From contig JNEM01015041.1 in assembly GCA_000697335.1 (NCBI GenBank), positions 1-11,179 of the forward strand: a DNA stretch of 11,179 nucleotides, given 5' to 3'. Position 1 is the first letter of the stretch, and the number at the start of each line of letters is the position of its first letter. Shown here in pieces: positions 1 through 9,960 of this stretch. Position numbers and translations under genes: made by a program. Source of the DNA: Conidiobolus incongruus B7586. Its lineage: Eukaryota; Entomophthoromycota; Entomophthoromycetes; Entomophthorales; Conidiobolaceae. The notes beneath the pieces were generated by a model that was not told the origin of the DNA, searched no databases, and saw nothing but the letters and a program-made list of their open reading frames with translations.

Positions 1-686
1 CAATATTTGGATATTTATATTTTATATTAATAAATAAAAAAATCTATAAATTTTTATTAATATTTTAAATATTTTACAATAATATTTCAAAGTTTAATCA
101 AATCAATTTTATTATTATTCTCTATTAAGATTAATAATTTAAAAATTACAATATTAAAATAGATAATATTGATTTTATATTTATTCCAAATAAATTTATA
201 TTTTATCATTTTACTTAGTTAATTAATATTTTTAATAATGAATATAATATTATTATTAAATAGGGATCACATATAATTTGTTAATAGATTGTAAGAAGTT
301 TCAGACACATATATATTATGTTGATATTCAAACTATTAGTTCTTATAAAATATTAAAATAAACTGAAATTAATTTTTATTATATTGATTTCTAGAAATAT
401 TAATTAAACTACTAGGTAAATTCTAATAGTATTAATAGGAAAGAATATCTTCAATAGTCTTTTCATTTAATTGAAATACATAATTTGACATATCATTTCA
501 AATTGTAAATATGATTAAAAGCTTGTTTATACAAGTTATAGTCGATTACAAGGTAGTTTATTTGAAATATGGTTTTTCCAGGCTTGGTTGTTTTTTGGAT
601 TCCGAGTACTTATGACTTATATATTCACTTGCTCATTATTAATAGAACGTAAGTTAAAAATTAAAAATTACTCATTTTAAACGGTC

Positions 687-704
687 ATATATATATATAT
701 ATAT
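687..704. repeat. (AT)9 microsatellite
   Basis: Eighteen bases of perfect AT dinucleotide repeat directly after a short GC-containing stretch (acggtc). It is a simple repeat with no sign of function. Confidence 0.9.
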
Positions 705-1143
705 TTAATTTTGCCTCAAAGAAATAAGAGATTTAAATGAATAAATCTTTAAAATTTTAATTTATTTTCTTAATGTATTTATGTGATTTCAATTCATAAT
801 TTATCCATTTTTTGTATTCCTAATATAGTAAATGAATAACCCCTAAGTATAAATGTAAACAATATAAAAAAATATATTTTGTGGTGATATAATTAAATTC
901 AATTTTGAAACTATTTAATAATTTACTTGTTTAATACATATATGATAACAAGCTGGTTATAATTAATAAATATTGATAGTTTAAATTTTTGAGAATTTAT
1001 TGGATGTTAAAGGATCGTGATCAAAAAGTTAAATCTTCAAAATAATGATCAAAACTTCTATCATAATACCACCAAGTTACTTATCAGTACATGGATAAAT
1101 ATAGAGACCGGTTTAGTATACAATAATTGTTGTTTAATTTTTC

Positions 1144-1155
1144 TCGGTCGGATTA
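1144..1155 (+). repeat. 12-base direct repeat, first copy
   Basis: The 12-mer tcggtcggatta also occurs at 3088-3099 in the same orientation. Six of its bases are G or C, which makes a chance match less likely in such AT-rich DNA. Downstream, both copies continue with a loosely similar gat..ctt..gat..ca..tga pattern, so the two sites may be diverged remnants of one repeat. The family is unknown. Confidence 0.4.
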
Positions 1156-2777
1156 GATATCTTGATCAATGATTGTTTGATTTAAAGTGTTACTTTGAAG
1201 GTTTTTGGTTGTTTATTTCAATTTTATAATTTAAGTTAAATCAGTACTTGTGATGTTCAGAAGGTTTAATAAGAAATTAGAGTTTGATATATATCCTAGG
1301 AATAAAATATATTTTGAATATATTTGTTATAGAATTATATAAATAATTAATACTTCACTAAAAAAATTTATAAATTTTTAATACTTAACTTTTAAGAAAT
1401 ATTTAATTATATTATATACTTTATAAAAGTTTAAAAAAATACAAACAATTTATTATAATGTTTTTTTCTAAAAAATTCGCAAATTAATAATTTTAAAACA
1501 AGGCATTACTTGGCAAAATATAATCTATCCTATCAATTTTAATTTTCCAGAAGGTAATCAAAATTTGTTCCATTTTAGGATTAGAGGGAGTTTGACCATA
1601 TTGTTGCAAATTGACACTTGGGGTTAAATCATAGCTCTAATCTTTTATCAATAACGTTTATCATTAAATATTTATCAAATATCGGTGGTTTTAATTGGGA
1701 TTGTTTAGATAGATTTCACTTGGTTTGTGGTTTAAAGAGGGAGTTGAAGTTATTTTTTCCTAGTTTTATTGGTTAATTTCTATAAAATAATCATTTAATC
1801 AATTTTTCTATAGCTTTATTGTCAAATTGATAGATGAATATAGCTAAAAAAGATTACAAATATGTTAAAATTAACCTAAATAAAAATAGTATTTTAAATA
1901 CGATTAAATTTTATTTTTTTATTTTGAAATTAAATTTACTATAATTTATTAAATGATATATTATTAAAATAATATATGATGTCACAGAGTTTGACTAATA
2001 GATTTTACATTGATTGATAATTATATATTTTTATATTTGAATAGTTGTTAAAATCGGTAGAATTTAATTTTGAATCTTTATCTACTAAAAGGAAGTAATA
2101 TTTTAATAACGAAAAATAATTATTATATCAAATTTTGATTTTATTTCAATTTTTATATTATTTATTTTTATTTAGTATCAATTGATAAATATATTGGTTA
2201 TCAAAATTAATTTAAATTGATTAAATTATACAGTTTTAAGAGAGATTAAAATGGTTTAATTTTCTGAACATACTACAATATCAATGTTATTTGATCGATT
2301 AAAAAGCTATAAGTATATTGATAGTATTTAAAAATATATTAAGATAATTCTTGTTTAAAAACTATTTAACTAAATAAATCACCAAATAGATTAAAGTGAT
2401 AATATAGCATACAATTTTTAATGATAATTGAATATCTATTGATTTGAAATTGATAATAAAATTAAATTCAAAATATTTGAGAGTGATATAGCTTTTAGCT
2501 CAGGATTTGGTAATATTTGGTAATTATGAATATATTTTCAATTATTGAGGATAATATCAAAAGGGGGAAAACCAGATCAATTTACAAGTGCTAATTTGTC
2601 GATGTGATCATTTGCATATTTATTATATTTTCATCAATTGAAATCATAAGTGTCGTTGAGAAGGGATGATCAATTCAATCTTGGTTTAAATATTTATGAT
2701 TCATCTCATTAATAAATACATCATTGGTTAATTTTATCCCAAGACTTATAATTTTATAAGGTTTAATTGTATTATTA

Positions 2778-2792
2778 TGATGATGATGATGA
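2778..2792. repeat. (TGA)5 trinucleotide repeat
   Basis: Five perfect tga units, followed a few bases later by tta/ttat-rich low-complexity sequence up to about 2830. It is a simple repeat and is not part of an open frame that I can support. Confidence 0.85.
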
Positions 2793-3087
2793 AATATTTA
2801 CTATTTATTATTTATTATTAATATAATATATATTTTTTTATTTAATCAATCACTTTTAATTAATTATACAATAAGTTCAAAAGTAATTTTTCCTCTAATT
2901 TTTTTTTGAAATATTAAAAAATAACTAATAAAAATGCTCATTAATTAATTTTTTAAAAAAAATTTTTTAATACTGTCAAATTGACTAATCTCCAGATTTA
3001 AGACTATTATACATTAGGGATTAATCGGGGAAAACACCTTAAAACCTAATAGACTAAAAGTGACTAACCTGGAGGGAAAAAGAATTA

Positions 3088-3099
3088 TCGGTCGGATTA
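3088..3099 (+). repeat. 12-base direct repeat, second copy
   Basis: Second occurrence of tcggtcggatta (first at 1144-1155), inside a less AT-rich patch at about 3010-3340. See the first copy for the reasoning. Shared ancestry is plausible but not shown. Confidence 0.4.
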
Positions 3100-4157
3100 A
3101 GATGGCTTTTGATTCAGGTGATACAAAATAGGAAATATCAAAAAACGATATTGGATCCATCAAGCTCTAGTGAATTGGGCTAAGCATTTGTTTTGATCTT
3201 TCATTAAGGGATGGTTTAGTAAGATTGTATTTGCTGTATTTCTCCTTATCCAAGTTAGATCATAAAATGTAGTATTATATCATGCTGATGATTTTGAGGG
3301 ACACTTTGGATTAATCACTAGTAATTATCTTACAAATAGTCTCGCATATCTTATCTAATTCTGGTCATTTTACAAATCAAATATTGAATTATATACTATA
3401 TGAAAAAATTTAATTTAGAATAAAATTACTTTTTATTACTCCATCAAATCGTTAAATTATGGTCAACTATTGTAACATCTGAATACTCAGCCAATTTCAC
3501 TAGTTGTAAACATCAAATTATTTTTTATAGTTGAGGGATCATTTATTTAATTTATTATGATTATTATAAATCATTACTAATAATTATGTGTGCTTAAAAA
3601 GGTTAGTTAATCTGAACTATAAGTATTTTTTGATCTAAACTGATTTATAAAGTTGACTAAATTTTTGAAATGAATATATATGGGTTAAAATTTGGAAAAA
3701 TTTATAATAGCTTTTGATATGTTACTATGAATTGAGACTAATTTAATATTTTGTGATATATAAACTCGTAGGAATTTGGAATGAATTTATCTATTAATAC
3801 TTTATCATATAAAATATAGCTTTATATCATTCAACTATTTTATATCGAAATTTAGTTAATATCATCAACAATGCTTTCACTAATCGATTAATAAAATTAA
3901 TATTGAAATATATTTTAATATATATTTAGCCTGAATATTAATATTATCAGGCGAATTCATAATAAATATATTTTTTTTGATAAAGCTAATAAATTGATAA
4001 TAAATATATTTGAATATTAGAAAAATAGAGTTTATTATCTTATGAAGTAAAACTATGTAAATCAATATGATATAATCAAAATAAATTTAGGCTTTAAATT
4101 AATATTTAACTATTTATTTAGAATTTTATTAAGTTATGTAATATATTTTGGTTAATA

Positions 4158-4183
4158 TTAATTTTAAAAATTATATAATTAAA
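4158..4183 (+). repeat. 26-base exact direct repeat, first copy
   Basis: These 26 bases recur exactly at 4370-4395. The bases just upstream of the two copies are also loosely alike (tattttgg versus tattttga, then taatttt), so this may be a slightly longer, diverged repeat. It matters because the second copy ends where the mosaic end begins. It is AT-only sequence, but an exact match of this length is unlikely by chance. Confidence 0.75.
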
Positions 4184-4369
4184 TAAATAAAAATAAAAAA
4201 TTATTCATTATAGTCTAATTAAAATAAATTATGCATCTATATATTTTATAATAAATATCCTATTTTATAATTATATTTAATTTTGAAAATACAAACTTAA
4301 ATATTAAATCTTATAGTTAAAATATAATTTTTTAAAATATTAAATCAATTGGTTTATTTTGATATTTCT

Positions 4370-4395
4370 TTAATTTTAAAAATTATATAATTAAA
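4370..4395 (+). repeat. 26-base exact direct repeat, second copy
   Basis: Exact copy of 4158-4183. Its last base is also the first base of the Tn5 mosaic end, so the genomic match runs right up to the adapter. This is consistent with a read or assembly join made through a repeat at the adapter edge, though a natural repeat that happened to be cut there is also possible. Confidence 0.75.
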
Positions 4396-4413
4396 GATGT
4401 GTATAAGAGACAG
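4395..4413 (+). other. Tn5/Nextera mosaic-end adapter sequence (library artefact)
   Basis: The 19 bases agatgtgtataagagacag are identical to the engineered Tn5 mosaic end used in Nextera-type library preparation. This sequence is a laboratory hybrid of the natural IS50 inside and outside ends, so a perfect copy in an AT-rich eukaryotic genome is not expected. No transposase or IS50 body adjoins it. Its base composition (about 37% G+C) also stands out from the flanks. I read it as untrimmed adapter built into the contig. Sequence left and right of it may not be contiguous in the genome. Confidence 0.95.
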
Positions 4414-4932
4414 ATCTTACCTTAAATATATTATAGTTATAAATATATAATAAAATTACCGTTTTTTTATCAAGTAAAAAAGTTATAATTAATTGAAAAA
4501 AAATCAATTGATTTTAAATTATAAATTATATTCAATTATCTATATATAATATTATATAATAAGTTTATTTATTATATGAATTATTAATATATTAAATAAT
4601 TATATTATTATATTTGATAAATAATATATATAGATAATAAAACAATGAATTGCAATTTAAAAACTATTTTAAGATTATTATAATTATAAAAATATATATT
4701 ATTGAATATAAATTCAAATTAAATATATATATATATTTAAAATTTATTAATATTATTTTTGAATCAATATATCAGGTTAAATTCAGAATTTATTAAGGAT
4801 TTTTAAATATATACTTATAGGAATTTAATATTGAAATTTACCTTCATTTATTATAAAACACAAATAAAATTTTATTTTTATAAAAAAATATTTCAATATC
4901 CTTCTAAGGTAATTTTATAAAATTATTATATA

Positions 4933-4956
4933 GTTTAAATAATGGGAATTTTTTTG
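4933..4956 (-). repeat. mariner copy 1 terminal inverted repeat, transposase 3' side
   Basis: Reads inward as gtttaaataatgggaatttt followed by more T. The same end in copy 2 reads atttaaataatgggaatttt inward from 10988, and the similarity between the copies stops at this point. A ta dinucleotide lies immediately outside (4931-4932), as expected for mariner insertion at TA. Confidence 0.65.
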
Positions 4957-5015
4957 CAATTAAAAAAATAAATATTTTAATATATAAAATTTAAAAATAG
5001 ATATATAATATAAAA

Positions 5016-5960
5016 TTAATAATTTCTTTTATTTTTAATAACTTTTTATCTTACTTTTAGCAAAGATCTAATATCTAAAAAATAGTTTTTTTATTAAAAA
5101 CTGAAAGTTAATTTTTTATAAATTAATTAAATTTTTTTATAAAAATCTTTTTTTTATAAGTTAGTTTTTTAATTGCCTAAAAAAATTATAATCATTTTGG
5201 TTATAATCTAAAGAATATACTATATATGGTAGTTTTTTCCAGTTATTTTTAATTAGAAAGTTTTTTACAACTTTAGATTTATATATATTTTATAATTATT
5301 ATATATAATAATAGGTTTTTATAAATTATATTGAGAATACTAATTAGAAATAATTTTATTTAAAAAAGAAATATAAAGTTTAATATTAATTTAATTTCTT
5401 TTAAAAATTAAATAAGAATAGCATATACTATTGTAATTTATTATAACTATTATCATTTGTTTATTAACAAATTATTTATTTAAATAAATTTATAAAAGGG
5501 GTTAATTTAGCTTAATCTAACACTTTGATTTATGATTTAGTAAAAGATTATACAAAGGAATTTAAAATTCATCAATTATAATAGTTTAATGTAAAGGTTT
5601 TGGTTTTTAGTTATATTTTAGTAAGTTTTGTTTAGCAATAGCTACTCTAACTTTTTTTTAAGTTTTAGTTAAATTATAAGGTATTTATTTATATTTTTAT
5701 TAATTAATTATAATTTAAATTTTAATATATATATATAATACTTATGTAACTAATATTTAAGTATCTTAATCACTCTTTAATTAAGATAAAAAGATATTTT
5801 TTAATATGTTTTTTTATTTTATTAATAATTAGAAAAATGAAAGTTGAAATTAGTTTTTTAAATTTTAATAGATTTTAGATAATTTCTTTCTTAACCTTAA
5901 AGTAACTTATTTAACAATAAATTGTTGATTTAGATAATACTTTATTACTAAAAGTTGCTT
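5016..5960 (-). pseudogene. mariner transposase pseudogene, copy 1
   Basis: Degenerate DD34D-type mariner transposase, the DDE/D enzyme that binds the terminal repeats and moves the element by cut and paste. Read on the minus strand, the N-terminal part aligns with the helix-turn-helix region of copy 2. The first catalytic site is kept as IIIDE (around 5568). The HDN motif of the second site is changed to YNN. The third aspartate is kept in LDYNQNDYN (around 5190). The C-terminus ends RSLLKVR-stop-KVIKNKRNY at the natural stop (5016-5018), close to the family ending RmqxVIxxKGxxTxY. Relative to copy 2 there is a 2-base ta gain just after the second catalytic site and a 1-base loss before the WVPH-equivalent region, besides many stops. 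The true start codon cannot be placed; the family is usually about 345 residues, so the gene began somewhat upstream of 5960. Clearly non-functional. Confidence 0.8.
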
Positions 5961-6204
5961 ATAAATTTTAAATGATTTTAAAGTATTTATGGTTAAGTTT
6001 TACTAATTTTAAAATAAAAGACTATTGATGGTTACTATTTGGTTTAAATATAATGAAATTAAATAACTAATTTGAAAAAATTATTTTTTTAATCTAATAA
6101 TTATTATATATATATATAATTCAAAATTATTTATTTTCCTATTTGTTTTATATATATTTTTTATTTGAAACTAATAATTTGTTTGAAAGATCAAAAATTA
6201 AAAA

Positions 6205-6229
6205 ATTTCCAATTTCTTTAATTCTTTGG
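6205..6229 (-). repeat. mariner copy 1 terminal inverted repeat, transposase 5' side
   Basis: On the minus strand this reads ccaaagaattaaagaaattgg and on into aaatttttt, aligning with ccatagaatcaaaaaaatggg in copy 2. The inner part (attggaaatttttt) matches the inverted form of the other end (atgggaatttttt). The outermost bases are poorly matched, so the exact end is tentative; both copies share aattattacca across it. Confidence 0.45.
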
Positions 6230-6494
6230 TAATAATTAGGAATTTCATTAATATAATTAGAAAAAAAATTTTTTTTTAAAAATATTGAATAATATGATAT
6301 ATTCAAATAAAACAAAAATTCAGTTATTTATTAAAAGTTTTAATAATATAATTTTAATAATTTTAATAATTAAGAAAATAACAAATTAATAGAAAAAAAT
6401 GATTTAAAATAATTTAATTTACCTCTTGAAAATTATAATGATATTAAATGATTAAATATTATAATAATGAAAAGCAGTAATACAAAAAATTAAG
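6230..6494. other. near-pure AT spacer, no gene
   Basis: Between mariner copy 1 and the GC island. At 6241-6300 only 4 of 60 bases are G or C. It consists of A and T runs with no open frame or motif I can support. It shares the string taatgatattaaatgatta with the minus strand of about 9530-9550, but not at a matching distance from the mariner ends, so I do not extend the inverted pair into this DNA. Confidence 0.6.
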
Positions 6495-6507
6495 AAATAA
6501 GTGTCGG

Positions 6508-6517
6508 GTGTTAACAC
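6508..6517. repeat. 10-base perfect palindrome gtgttaacac
   Basis: Perfect palindrome at the left edge of the GC island. It sits inside a looser inverted arrangement, tgtc before it and gaca after it. Such TGT..ACA arrangements occur at the ends of some mobile elements, but I cannot assign it to one. Confidence 0.6.
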
Positions 6518-6558
6518 TGACAACAATGGGTTTTACGAGCTTAAACGGGGAATCGCCA

Positions 6559-6580
6559 GTGGTAAACGATAAATTACCAC
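6559..6580. repeat. perfect 7-bp hairpin, 8-base loop
   Basis: Stem gtggtaa (6559-6565) pairs with ttaccac (6574-6580) around the loop acgataaa. It lies in the GC island and is followed 23 bases later by a second perfect hairpin. There is no T-run after it, so it does not look like an intrinsic terminator. Confidence 0.6.
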
Positions 6581-6603
6581 GTAATTAAGGGAGATTATTG
6601 GGG

Positions 6604-6621
6604 TTCACCAAAGTAGGTGAA
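6604..6621. repeat. perfect 6-bp hairpin, 6-base loop
   Basis: Stem ttcacc (6604-6609) pairs with ggtgaa (6616-6621) around the loop aaagta. It is the second of two close hairpins in the GC island. Together they could indicate a structured RNA, but nothing identifies a known class. Confidence 0.55.
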
Positions 6622-6955
6622 AATGACTTGTTACGAATCGGGTTCTTTGAATAAAGTAAATATCTCACGCTCGTCACGACTCAACACTTTTGTGAGGGTT
6701 ACGAGAAAAACTTAGAGACGGTATACTTTTGAAAATGAAGATAGAAGATGTGTTTATTAGTTTGCTTGTGATAATCTTATATTAGGTTCCATTGTTGATT
6801 TTTGTGGACATGAATGACTTATGGGCAGAAAGTAATAGGATCAACTAGTTCATGGGGTGTGATATCTCCAATGTGACTTCTCGAATCCTGCGGTAATCGG
6901 AGTTTCTTGAGTAATTGACAGGATTATTCTCCATCATAAGTTAATTAACTTCCAA

Positions 6956-9692
6956 TAAGTTGAATATACAAATAAATATAAAATAGTTTATCAGCTATTT
7001 ATACGAATTAATTAAATAAAATAGTAAGAGTTATCATTTGATTGTTAGATTTAATTTATGTTGTATGAATCCAATTATCGAAGACTGGGAATATATTGGA
7101 ATTAATGATTATACTCTCAAAATATTATATATTTGATTTTCTTCTTCAATTCAATGCATTTTGAAACTTTAACATAATCCATTTGATCGAGTATTATCAA
7201 AATTATTTCATTATAATATTTAAAATATCTTTTTAATAAATATCTATTAGGCTATTATTTAGTTACATTGAAATTTTCCAATATTAATTCAATAATACTG
7301 TATATCAAAATATATTTTAATCTCCTATACTTTAATTTTTGAAAATAATTTTTGACTATGTAAAAAATTTAAATAATCTAAATAGTGAAATGATTGAACG
7401 GCTTTTGAAGTTATAATATTTGAGATAACTTTAGATTATTTAATGGTCAATTTATGAGAGTTTTCAAGTTTTATCAAAAGTTATATAATAATATTATAAT
7501 TTGATGAATCATATCTTATCGTGAAATAATATAAGGATTTTATTATATGCGAATCAATATATTAAAAATTCTAACAAGTTGTAATATTTTGAATTGATAT
7601 ATAATTGAATAATTTAACTGGATTTAAAATTTTTTAAAAAATATTTGGTTTAATTCAAATTTGAAATTTGCAAATGATATATTATTATGATATCAACTCT
7701 TAAAACACATTAATCTATTTATTGAATTTCACTTAGATTACTTATTAAAATCAATTTACAATGAACTCAAAGGTTTTCCCTAATATTCCACAAATCAATT
7801 TTGTAATCGATCAATTCTATTGGATAATCCACATAATCATTCATGAATTGAATACATGTATATTTTTGAACTTTGCAACTTTATTATAATACTTACATTT
7901 ACTTCAGATTTTAATATTAAATAGCAAAAATGGAATATAATTGATGTGATTATCACTGAGTATTATTTCACAGTTAATATGATTGTCAACCATATCTCAA
8001 AGGGTGAATATTAAAGCTGAAAAAGTAACCACTCGAATAATTTTGGAATTTGTCAAATGTGGCACTAATTCTAAATATATAGACCAAGTTTACCATCCGA
8101 TTTAATCCATTTCAATGCAAATAGATTTTTAATGACTGAATTATATTATATTTACATGCAAAATTAATCTCAATCAAAATCAAAATCTGTACTTTAGTTT
8201 AAAATACAAATCGCTAGAAAAATAGAGTGATATATTTTAATAGCTGTTCTAAAGACAAAAAATGTATAAGTATTATGCATGGAACAATCAATCAAAGTTT
8301 ACAAAATGAAGTAAAAAATATATGGACAATAAGATAATGATAAAAACAAGCATTGTAGCATTGTTATTTGAATGAACCAAGTTAGTAGTTCACTTTGGCC
8401 AGTATTTGATTTGGTTAATTCTATATTGGGCACACTGTCCAAATCAATTTCAATCTAATTGAGGCGATCGATTTAAATCATTAAAAGAGCTATTTAAAAA
8501 ATTATTTTACATATAAAACTACTTTTCATCTTTTATTTATCCAAACATTGTCTAGATTACAGAGGATCATTTATGGTCATATTTAATACCCAATCATAAA
8601 GGTAATAGAAAACATTAAGAATTGAAGATTTTCTAAAGAATTTTCATGATTAATGTACTTTGCTCTGATTGGCAATGTAATAATTGATTTTGATTCAACA
8701 TTAGCTATTACTAGCTTATTTACACTTGTGTTGGTCAAATAACCAATTAATTAATTAGTTAGTTGATATTATTACACTGTATACTGTTATTAATTACACA
8801 ATTATTATCAAATATTCTATTTAAACGTTGCAATAATAGTAAAAAAATATTAATGAAATATCAGTATATTAAAATAGTTCATCATCATTTTTGAATGTAT
8901 AATCATAAATAATTCTGTAATCTCTAGTTAAAAATAGATAACATTTTCAACATTGATATCAGCTGTACATATTATGGATTATATGAATAGATTGTTATTT
9001 ATGATTGATAATCAAGTTGGGATTGCAAAATAAATATTCAAGATAAAATAAAATTTATAATATCCTAACCTAACGTGGCACTTGATATAAATATAATTGA
9101 ATAGCTGTTTATAAATAAAGAGTTATATTTAATAATTTTTCATTGATACTCTTTAACTTTTTCATTTTGGATTTAATATCCCAATTTCCTATTATTGATT
9201 GATTTTAACATAAACTTATATAATATATATTAAATCAATAGTTAAAAATAATTTATTTTTCTATCCTTTTAATAAATAACTAAAATATTTATTACTATCA
9301 ATAATAAGTAATCGTAATAATTTTTAAAAATAACCCTAATTAAAATAATTTAAATATAATATATTAAAATAATATATAGTATAAATTAATATTTTAAAAT
9401 AAATAACATTTTGCTATATTTTTGATACACTTTGAAAATTTAATAAATAATTCATTTTATTTAAGACTTAATTTGATATTTCATAAATATGGTAATTAAT
9501 TTTTATAATTTATTTCTTATAAACTAATTTTTTTAATCATTTAATATCATTACAATCATATGGGTTATAATTTAATAAATATATTAGATATACTAACTTT
9601 ATTTGATTATTTTTAATTAATATATTTATATTACTTTAGTTTTATATATTTTAGAATTATTATTCAAAATTATAAATATTTATCAATTATTA
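6956..9692. other. AT-rich region with no recognisable gene
   Basis: The DNA between the GC island and mariner copy 2. All frames are broken by stops and no motif, RNA gene or intact element is recognisable. Up to about 9150 it resembles 1-3990 in texture, with patches such as 8370-8470 somewhat richer in G+C. From about 9180 it turns to the more extreme AT composition that also surrounds the mariner copies. It is probably decayed repeat or intergenic DNA, and I can name no family. Confidence 0.55.
8741..8760. repeat. 20-base near-perfect palindrome
   Basis: aaccaattaattaattagtt is its own reverse complement except for one mismatched pair (8744 with 8757). It is built largely of aatt units, so it may be no more than low-complexity sequence, and no associated feature was found. 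Confidence 0.5.
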
Positions 9693-9722
9693 CCATAGAA
9701 TCAAAAAAATGGGAAATTTTTT
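9693..9722 (+). repeat. mariner copy 2 terminal inverted repeat, transposase 5' side
   Basis: Reads ccatagaatcaaaaaaatgg and on into gaaatttttt. The stretch atcaaaaaaatgggaaattt matches the inward-read right end atttaaataatgggaa-ttt with a few mismatches and one gap. ta at 9691-9692 lies outside. The exact border is uncertain because copy 1 shares aattattacca across it. Confidence 0.5.
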
Positions 9723-9960
9723 AATATCTGATTTTTCAAACATATTATTAGTTTTAAATAAAAAAAATATATATAAAACAAATAGGAAAATGAATACCCT
9801 TGAATTATATATATAATAATTTTTTTGATTAAAAAAATAATTTTTTAAAATTGGTTATTTAATTTAATTATATTTAAACCAAATAGTAACCATAAAAAGT
9901 TTTTTATTTTAATATCAATAAAACTTAACCACAAACCCTTTAAAATTATTTTAAATTTAC

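Larger units (their letters stand above)
1..3990. other. AT-rich region with no recognisable gene
   Basis: Nearly 4 kb of AT-rich DNA in which all six frames are broken by frequent stops. I recognise no protein motif, RNA gene or intact mobile element. Slightly less AT-rich patches occur around 540-640, 1080-1260, 1540-1760, 2560-2690 and 3010-3340. One minus-strand frame at about 3145-3275 stays open for some 35 codons, but it matches no family I know and such a run is expected by chance in this much sequence. The texture is that of old repeat DNA degraded by C-to-T change in a fungal AT isochore, but this is inference and no element family can be named. Confidence 0.6.
3991..4932. other. 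extremely AT-rich region, no gene, contains adapter sequence
   Basis: Almost pure A/T with short A and T runs, an (AT)7 tract at 4723-4736 and no open frame worth reporting. Composition is more extreme than in 1-3990 and resembles the DNA around both mariner copies. The only recognisable items are a 26-base direct repeat (4158-4183 and 4370-4395) and the library mosaic end at 4395-4413. Confidence 0.6.
4933..6229 (-). mobile_element. Tc1/mariner DNA transposon, degenerate copy 1
   Basis: About 1.3 kb element whose reverse complement aligns along its whole length with 9693-10988. Mariner elements are typically about 1.3 kb with one transposase gene, short terminal inverted repeats and a TA target duplication. 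The transposase 3' end lies near 4933, where ta at 4931-4932 precedes an end of the form gtttaaataatggg. The other end is less certain; ta at 6230-6231 is the best candidate. In 5521-5580 against 10340-10399 I count 10 differences in 60 bases, 9 of them transitions. The copy is inactive, with many stops and small indels in the transposase. It is inverted relative to copy 2. Confidence 0.85.
6495..6955. other. higher-GC island with hairpins, function unknown
   Basis: A compact block whose composition contrasts strongly with its surroundings: 23 of 60 bases are G+C in 6541-6600 and 27 of 60 in 6661-6720, against 4 of 60 just upstream. CpG and CpA dinucleotides are frequent, unlike the C-depleted DNA elsewhere in the window. 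It holds a palindrome at 6508-6517 and two perfect hairpins (6559-6580 and 6604-6621). One plus-strand frame from 6502 is open for about 28, 20 and 28 codons between single stops, but runs like this are expected by chance at this GC level and I recognise no family. Alternatives are a recently inserted repeat or fragment not yet mutated, a structured non-coding sequence, or an old gene remnant. Confidence 0.5.

Noticed and set aside
3145-3275. Minus-strand frame open for about 35 codons
   Set aside because: A run of this length is expected several times in 11 kb over six frames, and the residues match no family I know.
3880-4065. Open frame of 61 codons on the minus strand
   Set aside because: Composition is almost wholly I, L, Y, K and N, as any AT-rich frame would give. 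There is no motif, no coding neighbour and no similarity to anything I recognise. It is a chance frame.
4395-4413. Natural Tn5/IS50 insertion
   Set aside because: Natural IS50 outer and inner ends differ from this engineered mosaic end, and no transposase, resistance gene or 9-base target duplication is visible.
6495-6955. tRNA or rRNA gene in the GC island
   Set aside because: No cloverleaf with T-arm and anticodon arm could be built, and no rRNA signature was recognised.
6501-6960. LTR-type fossil in the GC island
   Set aside because: TGT/ACA-like ends near 6502-6524 were suggestive, but no second copy, primer-binding site or coding part is visible in the window, so no family can be assigned.
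6230-9692. Extension of the inverted repeat beyond the mariner ends
   Set aside because: A shared string (taatgatattaaatgatta, plus strand near 6437 and minus strand near 9545) hinted at longer homology. However, the distances to the mariner ends differ (about 208 versus 145 bases) and the sequence between does not align.
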